Position numbers and translations under genes: made by a program
Notes under the pieces: model-generated
Told to the model about the DNA's origin: nothing
Database searches by the model: none
Seen by the model: only the letters and a program-made list of their open reading frames with translations
Assembly: GCA_029959085.1 (NCBI GenBank)
Contig: JARWIR010000002.1
Coordinates: forward strand, 58,582,154-58,646,153
Source: Nemophila menziesii
Lineage: Eukaryota > Streptophyta > Magnoliopsida > Boraginales > Hydrophyllaceae
Length of the DNA: 64,000 nucleotides
Reading direction: 5' to 3'
In this document: in pieces, positions 25,152 to 39,958 of the stretch
Position numbering within the stretch: position 1 is the stretch's first letter
How the letters are laid out: each line of letters begins with the position of its first letter

Positions 25152-27212
25152 AGTCAAGTATTTTGAAATGTATAGTTGAAAAAAATATCATTTTCCCTAT
25201 ATTCAACATACCAATAACATATTAGAGATATTTTTTTTCAAGCTGTGTTCGTGATTGATTAGTACCTAATTTAAAATATTTTCAATATTGTTTAGATTTG
25301 TCATACCGTTTAGTTTATCTCTTTGAAAATGTTTCAATAATAAATATTTTGTATTGCTTACAACTGAAAGATATTTGTTGTTATTGTGTTGTTTTATTTT
25401 TTGTGAAGACGTGTGTTGTTTTTGTTAGAATATCAGTGACTTTAAGTTGTTAATTTATAAATAGTTTATAATATTATTGATATGATAATTGGTTTGGCCT
25501 ACTCTTTATATTTCTATATTCATAAAAAATTGATTGTCATGATGTACAATTACATAAACATTGCAAATAGATTGATTTTAATGATACTTTTAATCATTTC
25601 TATAAAATTATAGAACACTTTTATCAATTGTAAATTTATAATCTATTCAAATTACTCGTTGTTGTTGTTTTCTTATTGTTTATAAATTTAAATGTGAATT
25701 TTAAATTTTAAATCCTGATTTAAAGATTAAAAAAAATTCATAATGCCAAATCATTCTGCCAATTAGGGTAATTGTTTTAGAAAGATGGAGTAACGAATGT
25801 AAAAACTTGTTTTTAGGTATTTTTCAAATTTGAGAGGAAATAAATGGTCTATAAAACAATAATGAACACTTGAAATTCTTAACTTAATGCATCTAGGGAT
25901 TTTTTTTTGTAAAATGATATAAAAATATAAGAATAACTAGATCACTACAAGGACTACATCACATGTATTTAGAGTTTTAGATGAAAAATTAATATTACGA
26001 TATATCCTATAATTCCTAGTGTAAGGGTAACATATCACCCCGTATCTTAAAAAAATCAACGTTGTTATTGTTGTTTAGCGATCTAATCTTGTGTAACGTT
26101 AAGATTTTTCGTAATAATAGAAAGTAATATTGTAATTTTTTACAAGTTTATCTTCTAAATAAAATTACAAAATATACTATTTAAAGAATAAATGTTGTTG
26201 CTAATGAAAATTGAGATAGGCGACATTAAGGACGCACATAAGTCGAATGGGCTGTCTCTAGCAACAACGCACATGTATTCTTGCTATGTCTCGTAGCTAG
26301 AACAACACGTGGTATTATATTTTGTTATAAAAAACATAAAATTATATAAATGAAATAATTTAAGCCGTAATAGAATAAATTTTAAAAAGGTAGGGGGAGC
26401 AAACAAGATTTAAAAAAAAATTGAGGATTAATTCACTTACATATAAAAAGAGCAAATGAAGATCGATATAAGAAAAAATTGAACAAAATTGTACCTGATA
26501 TTAAAAAATCAACGAAATAGCTAAAGACAAAAAAGAGGCCGAAATTTTTTTAACTGAAACAGTTTTTTTCCTTTTTTTGATTGATTAATTTTATGTTGAA
26601 AATGAATATTTTCCATGTTTAAGTGATTTTGTACTATTCTTCTGGACGATTCTTTACCAATTCTAAAATCACTTCGACTCCTCTCATGACCGAAGTATGA
26701 TTCACATCGGTTTATGTACAATACAATGAAATATGAAATAGATAATATGAGAAATCTGAATATTTTAGATAAAAAGATGGATAAAGGCAGCGACAATTTT
26801 TGGGAGAGGCTAGGGTTTTGTTCTTGGAACTTATGTTTACATTGTAAATCTAATAACTTTAATATAGATTTTCTATAGTGTAAAAATTGAGCCCAATCTG
26901 AAATTTTGAGGTCTAAACTAAGCCCAGCTTGAGATTAAAAGAAAGCTCAATGTAGTATTACTAATACTACTTGAAACAATTGGGTCTCATAGTCAGATTT
27001 TACCAAAATACTCTGGTTGTAACCGAACAACATAGAATATTGTAACATTTATTTAATATTTTACTATCTCAATTAATCGAATCTAAAGATTAGAAGTTTG
27101 TAAATAGAATGTGTACTTACTTATAGACTAAAGAGTAGCTTATTATTTTGTTTCTTAACTTTCCCACATATATGAATGATAAATTTATTTTTGACTTTTT
27201 TCTTTTTATATA
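25152..27212 (+). repeat. Repeat unit 13, class II, 2061 bp
   Basis: First copy lacking segment B: CCGTTTA is joined directly to GTTTATCTC near 25311. Segment A is also absent. The right half nearly duplicates unit 12 at a 2060-bp offset, then from about 26.76 kb takes on class III variants (TTTTAGATAAAAAG, GACAATTTTTGGG, CTTATGTTT). Confidence 0.95.
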
Positions 27213-29351
27213 AGTCAAGTATTTTGAAATGTATGGTTGAAAAAAATATCATTTTCCCTATATTCAACATACTAATAACATATTTTTATAGAGTATGATT
27301 TCTATTTCCAATAACTAATAGAATTTTATTTTACTAATAGAGATATTTTTTTTCAAGCTGTGTTAGTGATTGATTAGTACCTAATTTAAAATATTTTCAA
27401 TATTGTTTAGATTTGTCATACCGATTAACGTGGTTTCCCAAACTATTTGGTGATAGTTTATCTCTTTGAAAATGTTTCAATAATAAATATTTTGTATTGG
27501 TTACAACTGAAAGATATTTGTTGTTATTGTGTTGTTTTATTTTTGTGAAGACGTGTGTTGTTTTTGTTAGAATATCAGTGACTTTAAGTTGTTAATTTAT
27601 AAATAGTTTATAATATTATTGATATGATAATTGGTTTGGCCTACTCTTTATATTTCTATATTCATAAAAAATTAATTGTCATGATGTACAATTACATAAA
27701 CATTGACAATAGATTGATTTTAATGATACTTTTAATCATTTCTATAAAATTACAGAACACTTTTATCAATCGTAAGTTTATAATCTATTCAAATTACATG
27801 TTGTTGTTGTTTTCTTATTGTTTATAAATTTAAATTTGAATTTTAAATTTTAAATCCTGATTTAAAGATTAAAAAAATTCATAATGCCAAATCATTCTAC
27901 CAATTAGGGTAATTGTTTTAGAAAGATGGAGTAACGAATGTAAGAACATGTTGTTAGGTATTTTTCAAATTTGAGAGGAAATAAATGGACTATTAAGCAA
28001 TAATGAACACTTGAAATTCTTAACTTAATGCATCTAGGGATTTTTTTTGTAAAATGATATAAAAATATAAGAATAACTAGATCACTACAAGGACTACATC
28101 ACATGTATTTAGAGTTCTAGACAAAAAATTAATATTACGATATATCCTATAATTCCTAATGTAAGGGTAACATATCACCCCGTATCTTAAAAAAATCAAC
28201 GTTGTTATTGTTGTTTAGCGATCTAATCTGGTGTAACGTTAAGATTTTTCGTAATAATAGAAAGTAATATTGTAATTTTTTACAAGTTTATCTTCTAAAT
28301 AAAATTACAAAATATACTATTTAAAGAATAAATGTTGTTGCTAATGAAAATTGAGATAGGCGACATTAAGGACGCACATAAGTCGAATGGGCTGTCTCTA
28401 GCAACAACGCACATGTATTCTTGCTATGTCTCGTAGCTAGAACAACACGTGGTATTATATTTTGTTATAAAAAACATAAAAGTATATAAATGAAATAATT
28501 TAAGCCGTAATAGAATAAATTTTAAAAAGATAGGGGGAGCAAACAAGATTTAAAAAAAAATTGAGGATTAATTCACTTACATATAAAAAGAGCAAATGAA
28601 GATCGATATAATAAAAATTGAACAAAATTGTACCTGATATTAAAAAATCAACGAAATAGCTAAAGACAAAAAAGAGGCCGTAAATTTTTTAACTGAAACA
28701 GTTTTTTTCCTTTTTTTGATTGATTAATTTTATGTTGAAAATGAATATTTTCCATGTTTAAGTGATTTTGTACTATTCTTCTGGACGATTCTTTACCAAT
28801 TCTAAAATCACTTCGACTCCTCTCATGACCGAAGTATGATTCACATCGGTTTATGTACAATACAATGAAATATGAAATAGATAATATGAGAAATCTGAAT
28901 ATTTTTGATAAAAAGATGGATAAAGGCAGCGACAATTTTTGGGAGAGGCTAGGGTTTTGTTCTTGGAACTTATGTTTACATTGTAAATCTAATAACTTTA
29001 ATATAGATTTTCTATAGTGTAAAAATTGAGCCCAATCTGAAATTTTGAGGTCTAAACTAAGCCCAGCTTGAGATTAAAAGAAAGCTCAATGTAGTATTAC
29101 TAATACTACTTGAAACAATTGGGTCTCATAGTCAGATTTTACCAAAATACTCTGGTTGTAACCGAACAACATAGAATATTGTAACATTTATTTAATATTT
29201 TACTATCTCAATTAATCGAATCTAAAGATTAGAAGTTTGTAAATAGAATGTGTACTTACTTATAGACTAAAGAGTAGCTTATTATTTTGTTTCTTAACTT
29301 TCCCACATATATGAATGATAAATTTATTTTTGACTTTTTTCTTTTTATATA
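27213..29351 (+). repeat. Repeat unit 14, class III, 2139 bp
   Basis: First copy with segment A (27285-27338). Other class III marks are CCGATTAACG, ATTGGTTACAAC, ATTGACAATAG and TTACAGAAC. The last two remove stops and open a 67-codon plus-strand frame at 27624-27827. The minus-strand frame is open at 28660-28935. Confidence 0.95.
27285..27338 (+). repeat. Indel segment A (54 bp), present state
   Basis: An AT-rich segment between ACATATT and AGAGATAT. It is present in units 14, 15, 17-19, 21, 25 and 27-31 and absent in the rest. Because the diverged edge units all have it, presence is probably the older state and absence a deletion. It has no terminal inverted repeats or clear target duplication. 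Confidence 0.88.
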
Positions 29352-31490
29352 AGTCAAGTATTTTGAAATGTATGGTTGAAAAAAATATCATTTTCCCTAT
29401 ATTCAACATACTAATAACATATTTTTATAGAGTATGATTTCTATTTCCAATAACTAATAGAATTTTATTTTACTAATAGAGATATTTTTTTTCAAGCTGT
29501 GTTAGTGATTGATTAGTACCTAATTTAAAATATTTTCAATATTGTTTAGATTTGTCATACCGATTAACGTGGTTTCCCAAACTATTTGGTGATAGTTTAT
29601 CTCTTTGAAAATGTTTCAATAATAAATATTTTGTATTGGTTACAACTGAAAGATATTTGTTGTTATTGTGTTGTTTTATTTTTGTGAAGACGTGTGTTGT
29701 TTTTGTTAGAATATCAGTGACTTTAAGTTGTTAATTTATAAATAGTTTATAATATTATTGATATGATAATTGGTTTGGCCTACTCTTTATATTTCTATAT
29801 TCATAAAAAATTAATTGTCATGATGTACAATTACATAAACATTGACAATAGATTGATTTTAATGATACTTTTAATCATTTCTATAAAATTACAGAACACT
29901 TTTATCAATCGTAAGTTTATAATCTATTCAAATTACATGTTGTTGTTGTTTTCTTATTGTTTATAAATTTAAATTTGAATTTTAAATTTTAAATCCTGAT
30001 TTAAAGATTAAAAAAATTCATAATGCCAAATCATTCTACCAATTAGGGTAATTGTTTTAGAAAGATGGAGTAACGAATGTAAGAACATGTTGTTAGGTAT
30101 TTTTCAAATTTGAGAGGAAATAAATGGACTATTAAGCAATAATGAACACTTGAAATTCTTAACTTAATGCATCTAGGGATTTTTTTTGTAAAATGATATA
30201 AAAATATAAGAATAACTAGATCACTACAAGGACTACATCACATGTATTTAGAGTTCTAGACAAAAAATTAATATTACGATATATCCTATAATTCCTAATG
30301 TAAGGGTAACATATCACCCCGTATCTTAAAAAAATCAACGTTGTTATTGTTGTTTAGCGATCTAATCTGGTGTAACGTTAACATTTTTCGTAATAATAGA
30401 AAGTAATATTGTAATTTTTTACAAGTTTATCTTCTAAATAAAATTACAAAATATACTATTTAAAGAATAAATGTTGTTGCTAATGAAAATTGAGATAGGC
30501 GACATTAAGGACGCACATAAGTCGAATGGGCTGTCTCTAGCAACAACGCACATGTATTCTTGCTATGTCTCGTAGCTAGAACAACACGTGGTATTATATT
30601 TTGTTATAAAAAACATAAAAGTATATAAATGAAATAATTTAAGCCGTAATAGAATAAATTTTAAAAAGATAGGGGGAGCAAACAAGATTTAAAAAAAAAT
30701 TGAGGATTAATTCACTTACATATAAAAAGAGCAAATGAAGATCGATATAATAAAAATTGAACAAAATTGTACCTGATATTAAAAAATCAACGAAATAGCT
30801 AAAGACAAAAAAGAGGCCGTAAATTTTTTAACTGAAACAGTTTTTTTCCTTTTTTTGATTGATTAATTTTATGTTAAAAATGAATATTTTCCATGTTTAA
30901 GTGATTTTGTACTATTCTTCTGGACGATTCTTTACCAATTCTAAAATCACTTCGACTCCTCTCATGACCGAAGTATGATTCACATCGGTTTATGTACAAT
31001 ACAATGAAATATGAAATAGATAATATGAGAAATCTGAATATTTTTGATAAAAAGATGGATAAAGGCAGCGACATTGTTTGGGAGAGGCTAGGGTTTTGTT
31101 CTTGGAACTTAGGTTTACATTGTAAATCTAATAACTTTAATATAGATTTTCTATAGTGTAAAAATTGAGCCCAATCTGAAATTTTGAGGTCTAAACTAAG
31201 CCCAGCTTTAGATTAAAAGAAAGCTCAATGTAGTATTACTAATACTACATGAAACAATTGGGTCTCATAGTCAGATTTTACCAAAATACTCTGGTTGTAA
31301 CCGAACAAAATAGAATATTGTAACATTTTTTTAATATTTTACTATCTCAATTAATCGAATCTAAAGATTAGAAGTTTGTAAATAGAATGTGTACTTACTT
31401 ATAGACTAAAGAGTATCTTATTATTTTGTTTCTTAAATTTCCCACATATATGAATTATAAATTTATTTTTGACTTTTTTCTTTTTATATA
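29352..31490 (+). repeat. Repeat unit 15, class III chimera, 2139 bp
   Basis: Nearly identical to unit 14 at a 2139-bp offset, including the shared variant CTGGTGTAACG near 30367, until about 30.85 kb. It then switches to class I-like sequence (truncated minus-strand frame 30874-31074, CATTGTTTGGG, CTTAGGTTT, CAGCTTTAG). Confidence 0.95.
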
Positions 31491-33551
31491 AGTCAAGTAT
31501 TTTGAAATGTATGGTTGAAAAAAATATCATTTTCCCTATATTCAACATACCAATAACATATTAGAGATATTTTTTTTCAAGCTGTGTTCGTGATTGATTA
31601 GTACCTAATTTAAAATATTTTCAATATTGTTTAGATTTGTCATACCGTTTAGTTTATCTCTTTGAAAATGTTTCAATAATAAATATTTTGTATTGCTTAC
31701 AACTGAAAGATATTTGTTGTTATTGTGTTGTTTTATTTTTTGTGAAGACGTGTGTTGTTTTTGTTAGAATATCAGTGACTTTAAGTTGTTAATTTATAAA
31801 TAGTTTATAATATTATTGATATGATAATTGGTTTGGCCTACTCTTTATATTTCTATATTCATAAAAAATTGATTGTCATGATGTACAATTACATAAACAT
31901 TGCAAATAGATCGATTTTAATGATACTTTTAATCATTTCTATAAAATTATAGAACACTTTTATCAATTGTAAATTTATAATCTATTCAAATTACTCGTTG
32001 TTGTTGTTTTCTTATTGTTTATAAATTTAAATGTGAATTTTAAATTTTAAATCCTGATTTAAAGATTAAAAAAAATTCATAATGCCAAATCATTCTACCA
32101 ATTAGGGTAATTGTTTTAGAAAGATGGAGTAACGAATGTAAAAACTTGTTTTTAGGTATTTTTCAAATTTGAGAGGAAATAAATGGTCTATAAAACAATA
32201 ATGAACACTTGAAATTCTTAACTTAATGCATCTAGGGATTTTTTTTGTAAAATGATATAAAAATATAAGAATAACTAGATCACTACAAGGACTACATCAC
32301 ATCTATTTAGAGTTTTAGATGAAAAATTAATATTACGATATATCCTATAATTCCTAGTGTAAGGGTAACATATCACCCCGTATCTTAAAAAAATCAACGT
32401 TGTTATTGTTGTTTAGCGATCTAATCTTGTGTAACGTTAAGATTTTTCGTAATAATAGAAAGTAATATTGTAATTTTTTACAAGTTTATCTTCTAAATAA
32501 AATTACAAAATATACTATTTAAAGAATAAATGTTGTTGCTAATGAAAATTGAGATAGGCGACATTAAGGACGCACATAAGTCGAATGGGCTGTCTCTAGC
32601 AACAACGCACATGTATTCTTGCTATGTCTCGTAGCTAGAACAACACGTGGTATTATATTTTGTTATAAAAAACATAAAAGTATATAAATGAAATAATTTA
32701 AGCCGTAATAGAATAAATTTTAAAAAGGTAGGGGGAGCAAACAAGATTTAAAAAAAAAATTGAGGATTAATTCACTTACATATAAAAAGAGCAAATGAAG
32801 ATCGATATAAGAAAAAATTGAACAAAATTGTACCTGATATTAAAAAATCAACGAAATAGCTAAAGACAAAAAAGAGGCCGTAAATTTTTTAACTGAAACA
32901 GTTTTTTTCCTTTTTTTGATTGATTAATTTTATGTTGAAAATGAATATTTTCCATGTTTAAGTGATTTTGTACTATTCTTCTGGACGATTCTTTACCAAT
33001 TCTAAAATCACTTCGACTCCTCTCATGACCGAAGTATGATTCACATCGGTTTATGTACAATACAATGAAATATGAAATAGATAATATGAGAAATCTGAAT
33101 ATTTTAGATAAAAAGATGGATAAAGGCAGCGACAATTTTTGGGAGAGGCTAGGGTTTTGTTCTTGGAACTTATGTTTACATTGTAAATCTAATAACTTTA
33201 ATATAGATTTTCTATAGTGTAAAAATTGAGCCCAATCTGAAATTTTGAGGTCTAAACTAAGCCCAGCTTGAGATTAAAAGAAAGCTCAATGTAGTATTAC
33301 TAATACTACTTGAAACAATTGGGTCTCATAGTCAGATTTTACCAAAATACTCTGGTTATAACCGAACAACATAGAATATTGTAACATTTTTTTAATATTT
33401 TACTATCTCAATTAATCGAATCTAAAGATTAGAAGTTTGTAAATAGAATGTGCACTTACTTATTGACTAAAGAGTAGCTTATTATTTTGTTTCTTAACTT
33501 TCCCACATATATGAATGATAAATTTATTTTTGACTTTTTTCTTTTTATATA
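31491..33551 (+). repeat. Repeat unit 16, class II, 2061 bp
   Basis: Segments A and B are both absent. It shares TAAATGGTCTATAAAAC with unit 13 and CACATCTATTT near 32298 with unit 17. The right end (from about 33.1 kb) is class III-like. Confidence 0.95.
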
Positions 33552-35692
33552 AGTCAAGTATTTTGAAATGTATGGTTGAAAAAAATATCATTTTCCCTAT
33601 ATTCAACATACTAATAACATATTTTTATAGAGTATGATTTCTATTTCCAATAACTAATAGAATTTTATTTTACTAATAGAGATATTTTTTTTCAAGCTGT
33701 GTTAGTGATTGATTAGTACCTAATTTAAAATATTTTCAATATTGTTTAGATTTGTCATACCGATTAACGTGGTTTCCCAAACTATTTGGTGATAGTTTAT
33801 CTCTTTGAAAATGTTTCAATAATAAATATTTTGTATTGGTTACAACTGAAAGATATTTGTTGTTATTGTGTTGTTTTATTTTTGTGAAGACGTGTGTTGT
33901 TTTTGTTAGAATATCAGTGACTTTAAGTTGTTAATTTATAAATAGTTTATAATATTATTGATATGATAATTGGTTTGGCCTACTCTTTATATTTCTATAT
34001 TCATAAAAAATTAATTGTCATGATGTACAATTACATAAACATTGACAATAGATTGATTTTAATGATACTTTTAATCATTTCTATAAAATTACAGAACACT
34101 TTTATCAATCGTAAGTTTATAATCTATTCAAATTACTCGTTGTTGTTGTTTTCTTATTGTTTATAAATTTAAATGTGAATTTTAAATTTTAAATCCTGAT
34201 TTAAAGATTAAAAAAAATTCATAATGCCAAATCATTCTACCAATTAGGGTAATTGTTTTAGAAAGATGGAGTAACGAATGTAAAAACTTGTTTTTAGGTA
34301 TTTTTCAAATTTGAGAGGAAATAAATGGTCTATAAAACAATAATGAACACTTGAAATTCTTAACTTAATGCATCTAGGGATTTTTTTTGTAAAATGATAT
34401 AAAAATATAAGAATAACTAGATCACTACAAGGACTACATCACATCTATTTAGAGTTTTAGATGAAAAATTAATATTACGATATATCCTATAATTCCTAGT
34501 GTAAGGGTAACATATCACCCCGTATCTTAAAAAAATCAACGTTGTTATTGTTGTTTAGCGATCTAATCTTGTGTAACGTTAAGATTTTTCGTAATAATAG
34601 AAAGTAATATTGTAATTTTTTACAAGTTTATCTTCTAAATAAAATTACAAAATATACTATTTAAAGAATAAATGTTGTTGCTAATGAAAATTGATATAGG
34701 CGACATTAAGGACGCACATAAGTCGAATGGGCTGTCTCTAGCAACAACGCACATGTATTCTTGCTATGTCTCGTAGCTAGAACAACACGTGGTATTATAT
34801 TTTGTTATAAAAAACATAAAAGTATATAAATGAAATAATTTAAGCCGTAATAGAATAAATTTTAAAAAGGTAGGGGGAGCAAACAAGATTTAAAAAAAAA
34901 TTGAGGATTAATTCACTTACATATAAAAAGAGCAAATGAAGATCGATATAAGAAAAAATTGAACAAAATTGTACCTGATATTAAAAAATCAACGAAATAG
35001 CTAAAGACAAAAAAGAGGCCGTAAATTTTTTAACTGAAACAGTTTTTTTCCTTTTTTTGATTGATTAATTTTATGTTGAAAATGAATATTTTCCATGTTT
35101 AAGTGATTTTGTACTATTCTTCTGGACGATTCTTTACCAATTCTAAAATCACTTCGACTCCTCTCATGACCGAAGTATGATTCACATCGGTTTATGTACA
35201 ATACAATGAAATATGAAATAGATAATATGAGAAATCTGAATATTTTAGATAAAAAGATGGATAAAGGCAGCGACAATTTTTGGGAGAGGCTAGGGTTTTG
35301 TTCTTGGAACTTATGTTTACATTGTAAATCTAATAACTTTAATATAGATTTTCTATAGTGTAAAAATTGAGCCCAATCTGAAATTTTGAGGTCTAAACTA
35401 AGCCCAGCTTGAGATTAAAAGAAAGCTCAATGTAGTATTACTAATACTACTTGAAACAATTGGGTCTCATAGTCAGATTTTACCAAAATACTCTGGTTGT
35501 AACCGAACAACATAGAATATTGTAACATTTTTTTAATATTTTACTATCTCAATTAATCGAATCTAAAGATTAGAAGTTTGTAAATAGAATGTGTACTTAC
35601 TTATAGACTAAAGAGTAGCTTATTATTTTGTTTCTTAACTTTCCCACATATATGAATGATAAATTTATTTTTGACTTTTTTCTTTTTATATA
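33552..35692 (+). repeat. Repeat unit 17, class III chimera, 2141 bp
   Basis: The left part is class III with segments A and B and an open 67-codon plus-strand frame (33963-34166). From about 34.13 kb it follows unit 16 (TTACTCGTTG, TAAATGTGAA, TAAATGGTCTAT, CACATCTATTT). The switch point lies within roughly 100 bp. Confidence 0.95.
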
Positions 35693-37832
35693 AGTCAAGT
35701 ATTTTGAAATGTATGGTTGAAAAAAATATCATTTTCCCTATATTCAACATACTAATAACATATTTTTATAGAGTATGATTTCTATTTCCAATAACTAATA
35801 GAATTTTATTTTACTAATAGAGATATTTTTTTTCAAGCTGTGTTAGTGATTGATTAGTACCTAATTTAAAATATTTTCAATATTGTTTAGATTTGTCATA
35901 CCGATTAACGTGGTTTCCCAAACTATTTGGTGATAGTTTATCTCTTTGAAATTGTTTCAATAATAAATATTTTGTATTGGTTACAACTGAAAGATATTTG
36001 TTGTTATTGTGTTGTTTTATTTTTGTGAAGACGTGTGTTGTTTTTGTTAGAATATCAGTGACTTTAAGTTGTTAATTTATAAATAGTTTATAATATTATT
36101 GATATGATAATTGGTTTGGCCTACTCTTTATATTTCTATATTCATAAAAAATTAATTGTCATGATGTACAATTACATAAACATTGACAATAGATTGATTT
36201 TAATGATACTTTTAATCATTTCTATAAAATTACAGAACACTTTTATCAATCGTAAGTTTATAATCTATTCAAATTACATGTTGTTGTTGTTTTCTTATTG
36301 TTTATAAATTTAAATTTGAATTTTAAATTTTAAATCCTGATTTAAAGATTAAAAAAATTCATAATGCCAAATCATTCTACCAATTAGGGTAATTGTTTTA
36401 GAAAGATGGAGTAACGAATGTAAGAACATGTTGTTAGGTATTTTTCAAATTTGAGAGGAAATAAATGGACTATTAAGCAATAATGAACACTTGAAATTCT
36501 TAACTTAATGCATCTAGGGATTTTTTTTGTAAAATGATATAAAAATATAAGAATAACTAGATCACTACAAGGACTACATCACATGTATTTAGAGTTCTAG
36601 ACAAAAAATTAATATTACGATATATCCTATAATTCCTAATGTAAGGGTAACATATCACCCCGTATCTTAAAAAAATCAACGTTGTTATTGTTGTTTAGCG
36701 ATCTAATCTTGTGTAACGTTAAGATTTTTCGTAATAATAGAAAGTAATATTGTAATTTTTTACAAGTTTATCTTCTAAATAAAATTACAAAATATACTAT
36801 TTAAAGAATAAATGTTGTTGCTAATGAAAATTGAGATAGGCGACATTAAGGACGCACATAAGTCGAATGGGCTGTCTCTAGCAACAACGCACATGTATTC
36901 TTGCTATGTCTCGTAGCTAGAACAACACGTGGTATTATATTTTGTTATAAAAAACATAAAAGTATATAAATGAAATAATTTAAGCCGTAATAGAATAAAT
37001 TTTAAAAAAGTAGGGGGAGCAAACAAGATTTAAAAAAAAATTGAGGATTAATTCACTTACATATAAAAAGAGCAAATGAAGATCGATATAAGAAAAAATT
37101 GAACAAAATTGTACCTGATATTAAAAAATCAACGAAATAGCTAAAGACAAAAAAGAGGCCGTAAATTTTTTAACTGAAACAGTTTTTTTCCTTTTTTTGA
37201 TTGATTAATTTTATGTTGAAAATGAATATTTTCCATGTTTAAGTGATTTTGTACTATTCTTCTGGACGATTCTTTACCAATTCTAAAATCACTTCGACTC
37301 CTCTCATGACCGAAGTATGATTCACATCGGTTTATGTACAATACAATGAAATATGAAATAGATAATATGAGAAATCTGAATATTTTAGATAAAAAGATGG
37401 ATAAAGGCAGCGACAATTTTTGGGAGAGGCTAGGGTTTTGTTCTTGGAACTTATGTTTACATTGTAAATCTAATAACTTTAATATAGATTTTCTATAGTG
37501 TAAAAATTGAGCCCAATCTGAAATTTTGAGGTCTAAACTAAGCCCAGCTTGAGATTAAAAGAAATCTCAATGTAGTATTACTAATACTACTTGAAACAAT
37601 TGGGTCTCATAGTCAGATTTTACCAAAATACTCTGGTTGTAACCGAACAACATAGAATATTGTAACATTTTTTTAATATTTTACTATCTCAATTAATCGA
37701 ATCTAAAGATTAGAAATTTGTAAATAGAATGTGTACTTACTTATAGACTAAAGAGTAGCTTATTATTTTGTTTCTTAACTTTCCCACATATATGAATGAT
37801 AAATTTATTTTTGACTTTTTTCTTTTTATATA
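35693..37832 (+). repeat. Repeat unit 18, class III, 2140 bp
   Basis: Full class III copy with both indel segments present, TTACATGTTG near 36274 and AAGAACATGTTG near 36422. The 67-codon plus-strand frame (36104-36307) and the 91-codon minus-strand frame (37141-37416) are both open. Confidence 0.95.
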
Positions 37833-39958
37833 AGTCAAGTATTTTGAAATGTATGGTTGAAAAAAATATCATTTTCCCTATATTCAACATACTAATAACA
37901 TATTTTTATAGAGTATGATTTCTATTTCCAATAACTAATAGAATTTTATTTTACTAATAGAGATATTTTTTTTCAAGCTGTGTTAGTGATTGATTAGTAC
38001 CTAATTTAAAATATTTTCAATATTGTTTAGATTTGTCATACCGATTAACGTGGTTTCCCAAACTATTTGGTGATAGTTTATCTCTTTGAAAATGTTTCAA
38101 TAATAAATATTTTGTATTGGTTACAACTGAAAGATATTTGTTGTTATTGTGTTGTTTTATTTTTGTGAAGACGTGTGTTGTTTTTGTTAGAATATCAGTG
38201 ACTTTAAGTTGTTAATTTATAAATAGTTTATAATATTATTGATATGATAATTGGTTTGGCCTACTCTTTATATTTCTATATTCATAAAAAATTAATTGTC
38301 ATGATGTACAATTACATAAACATTGACAATAGATTGATTTTAATGATACTTTTAATCATTTCTATAAAATTACAGAACACTTTTATCAATCGTAAGTTTA
38401 TAATCTATTCAAATTACATGTTGTTGTTGTTTTCTTATTGTTTATAAATTTAAATTTGAATTTTAAATTTTAAATCCTGATTTAAAGATTAAAAAAATTC
38501 ATAATGCCAAATCATTCTACCAATTAGGGTAATTGTTTTAGAAAGATGGAGTAACGAATGTAAGAACATGTTGTTAGGTATTTTTCAAATTTGAGAGGAA
38601 ATAAATGGACTATTAAGCAATAATGAACACTTGAAATTCTTAACTTAATGCATCTAGGGATTTTTTTTGTAAAATGATATAAAAATATAAGAATAACTAG
38701 ATCACTACAAGGACTACATCACATGTATTTAGAGTTCTAGACAAAAAATTAATATTACGATATATCCTATAATTCCTAATGTAAGGGTAACATATCACCC
38801 CTTATCTTAAAAAAATCAACGTTGTTGTTGTTGTTTAGCGATCTAATCTTGTGAAACATTAAGATTTTTCGTAATAAGAGAAAGTAATATTGTAATTTTT
38901 TACAAGTTTATCTTCTAAATAAAATTACAAAATATACTATTTAAAGAATAAATGTTGTTGCTAATGAAAATTGAGATAGGCGACATTAAGGACGCACATA
39001 AGTCGTGAATGGGCTGTCTCTAGCGACAACGCATATGTATTCTTGCTATGTCTCGTAGCTAGAACAACACGTGGTATTATATTTCGTTATAAAAAAACAT
39101 AAAAGTACATAAATGAAACAATTTAAGCCGTAAAAGAATAAATGTTAAAAATTTAAGGGGAGCAAGATTTTAAAAAATTTGAGGATTAATTCACTTATAT
39201 ATACAAAAAAACAAATGAAGATCAATATAAGAAAAAATTGAACTAAATTGTACCTGATATCAAAAAATCAACTAAATAGCTAAAGACAAAAAAGAGGCCG
39301 TAAATTTTTTAACTGAAACAGGGTTTTTCCTTTTTTTGATTGATTAATTTTATGTTGAAAATGAATATTTTCCATGTTTAAGTGATTTTGTACTATTCTT
39401 CATTCTTTACCAATTCTAAAATCACTTCTACTTCACTCATGACCGAAGTACATCGGTTTATGTACAATACAATGAAATATGAAATAGATAATATGGGAAA
39501 TCTGAATATTTTTTATAAAAAGATGGATAAAGGCAGCGACATTGTTTGGGAGAGGCTAGGGTTTTATTCTTGGAACTTATGTTTACATTGTAAATCTAAT
39601 AACTTTAATATAGATTTTCTATAGTGTAAAAATTGAGCCCAATCTGAAATTTTGAGGTCTAAACTAAGCCCAGCTTGAGATTAAAAGAAAGCTCAATGTA
39701 GTATTACTAATACTACTTGAAACAATTGGGTCTCATAGTCAGATTTTACCAAAATACTCTGGTTGGAACCGAACAACATAGAATATTGTAACATATTTTT
39801 AATATTTTACTATCTCAATTAATCGAATCTAAAGATTAGAAGTTTGTAAATAGAATGTGTACTTACTTATAGACTAAAGAGTAGCTTATTATTTTGTTTC
39901 TTAACTTTCCCACATATATGAATGATAAATTTATTTTTGACTTTTTTCTTTTTATATA
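37833..39958 (+). repeat. Repeat unit 19, class III with 7-bp and 6-bp deletions, 2126 bp
   Basis: The left part matches unit 18. From about 38.8 kb it shows the later variants: CCCTTATC, an uninterrupted GTT run, and GTCGTGAATGGG. Near 39402 six bases are missing (CTTC joined to ATTC), and near 39450 a 7-bp deletion joins GAAGTA to CATCGG. The latter shifts the minus-strand frame. Confidence 0.95.

Noticed and set aside
27624..27827. Plus-strand 67-codon hydrophobic frames in class III units
   Set aside because: Open only because two changes in class III remove stops present in all other units. The composition (Ile, Leu, Tyr, Asn) is what AT-rich DNA gives in any frame, and there is no homologue or start context to support it.
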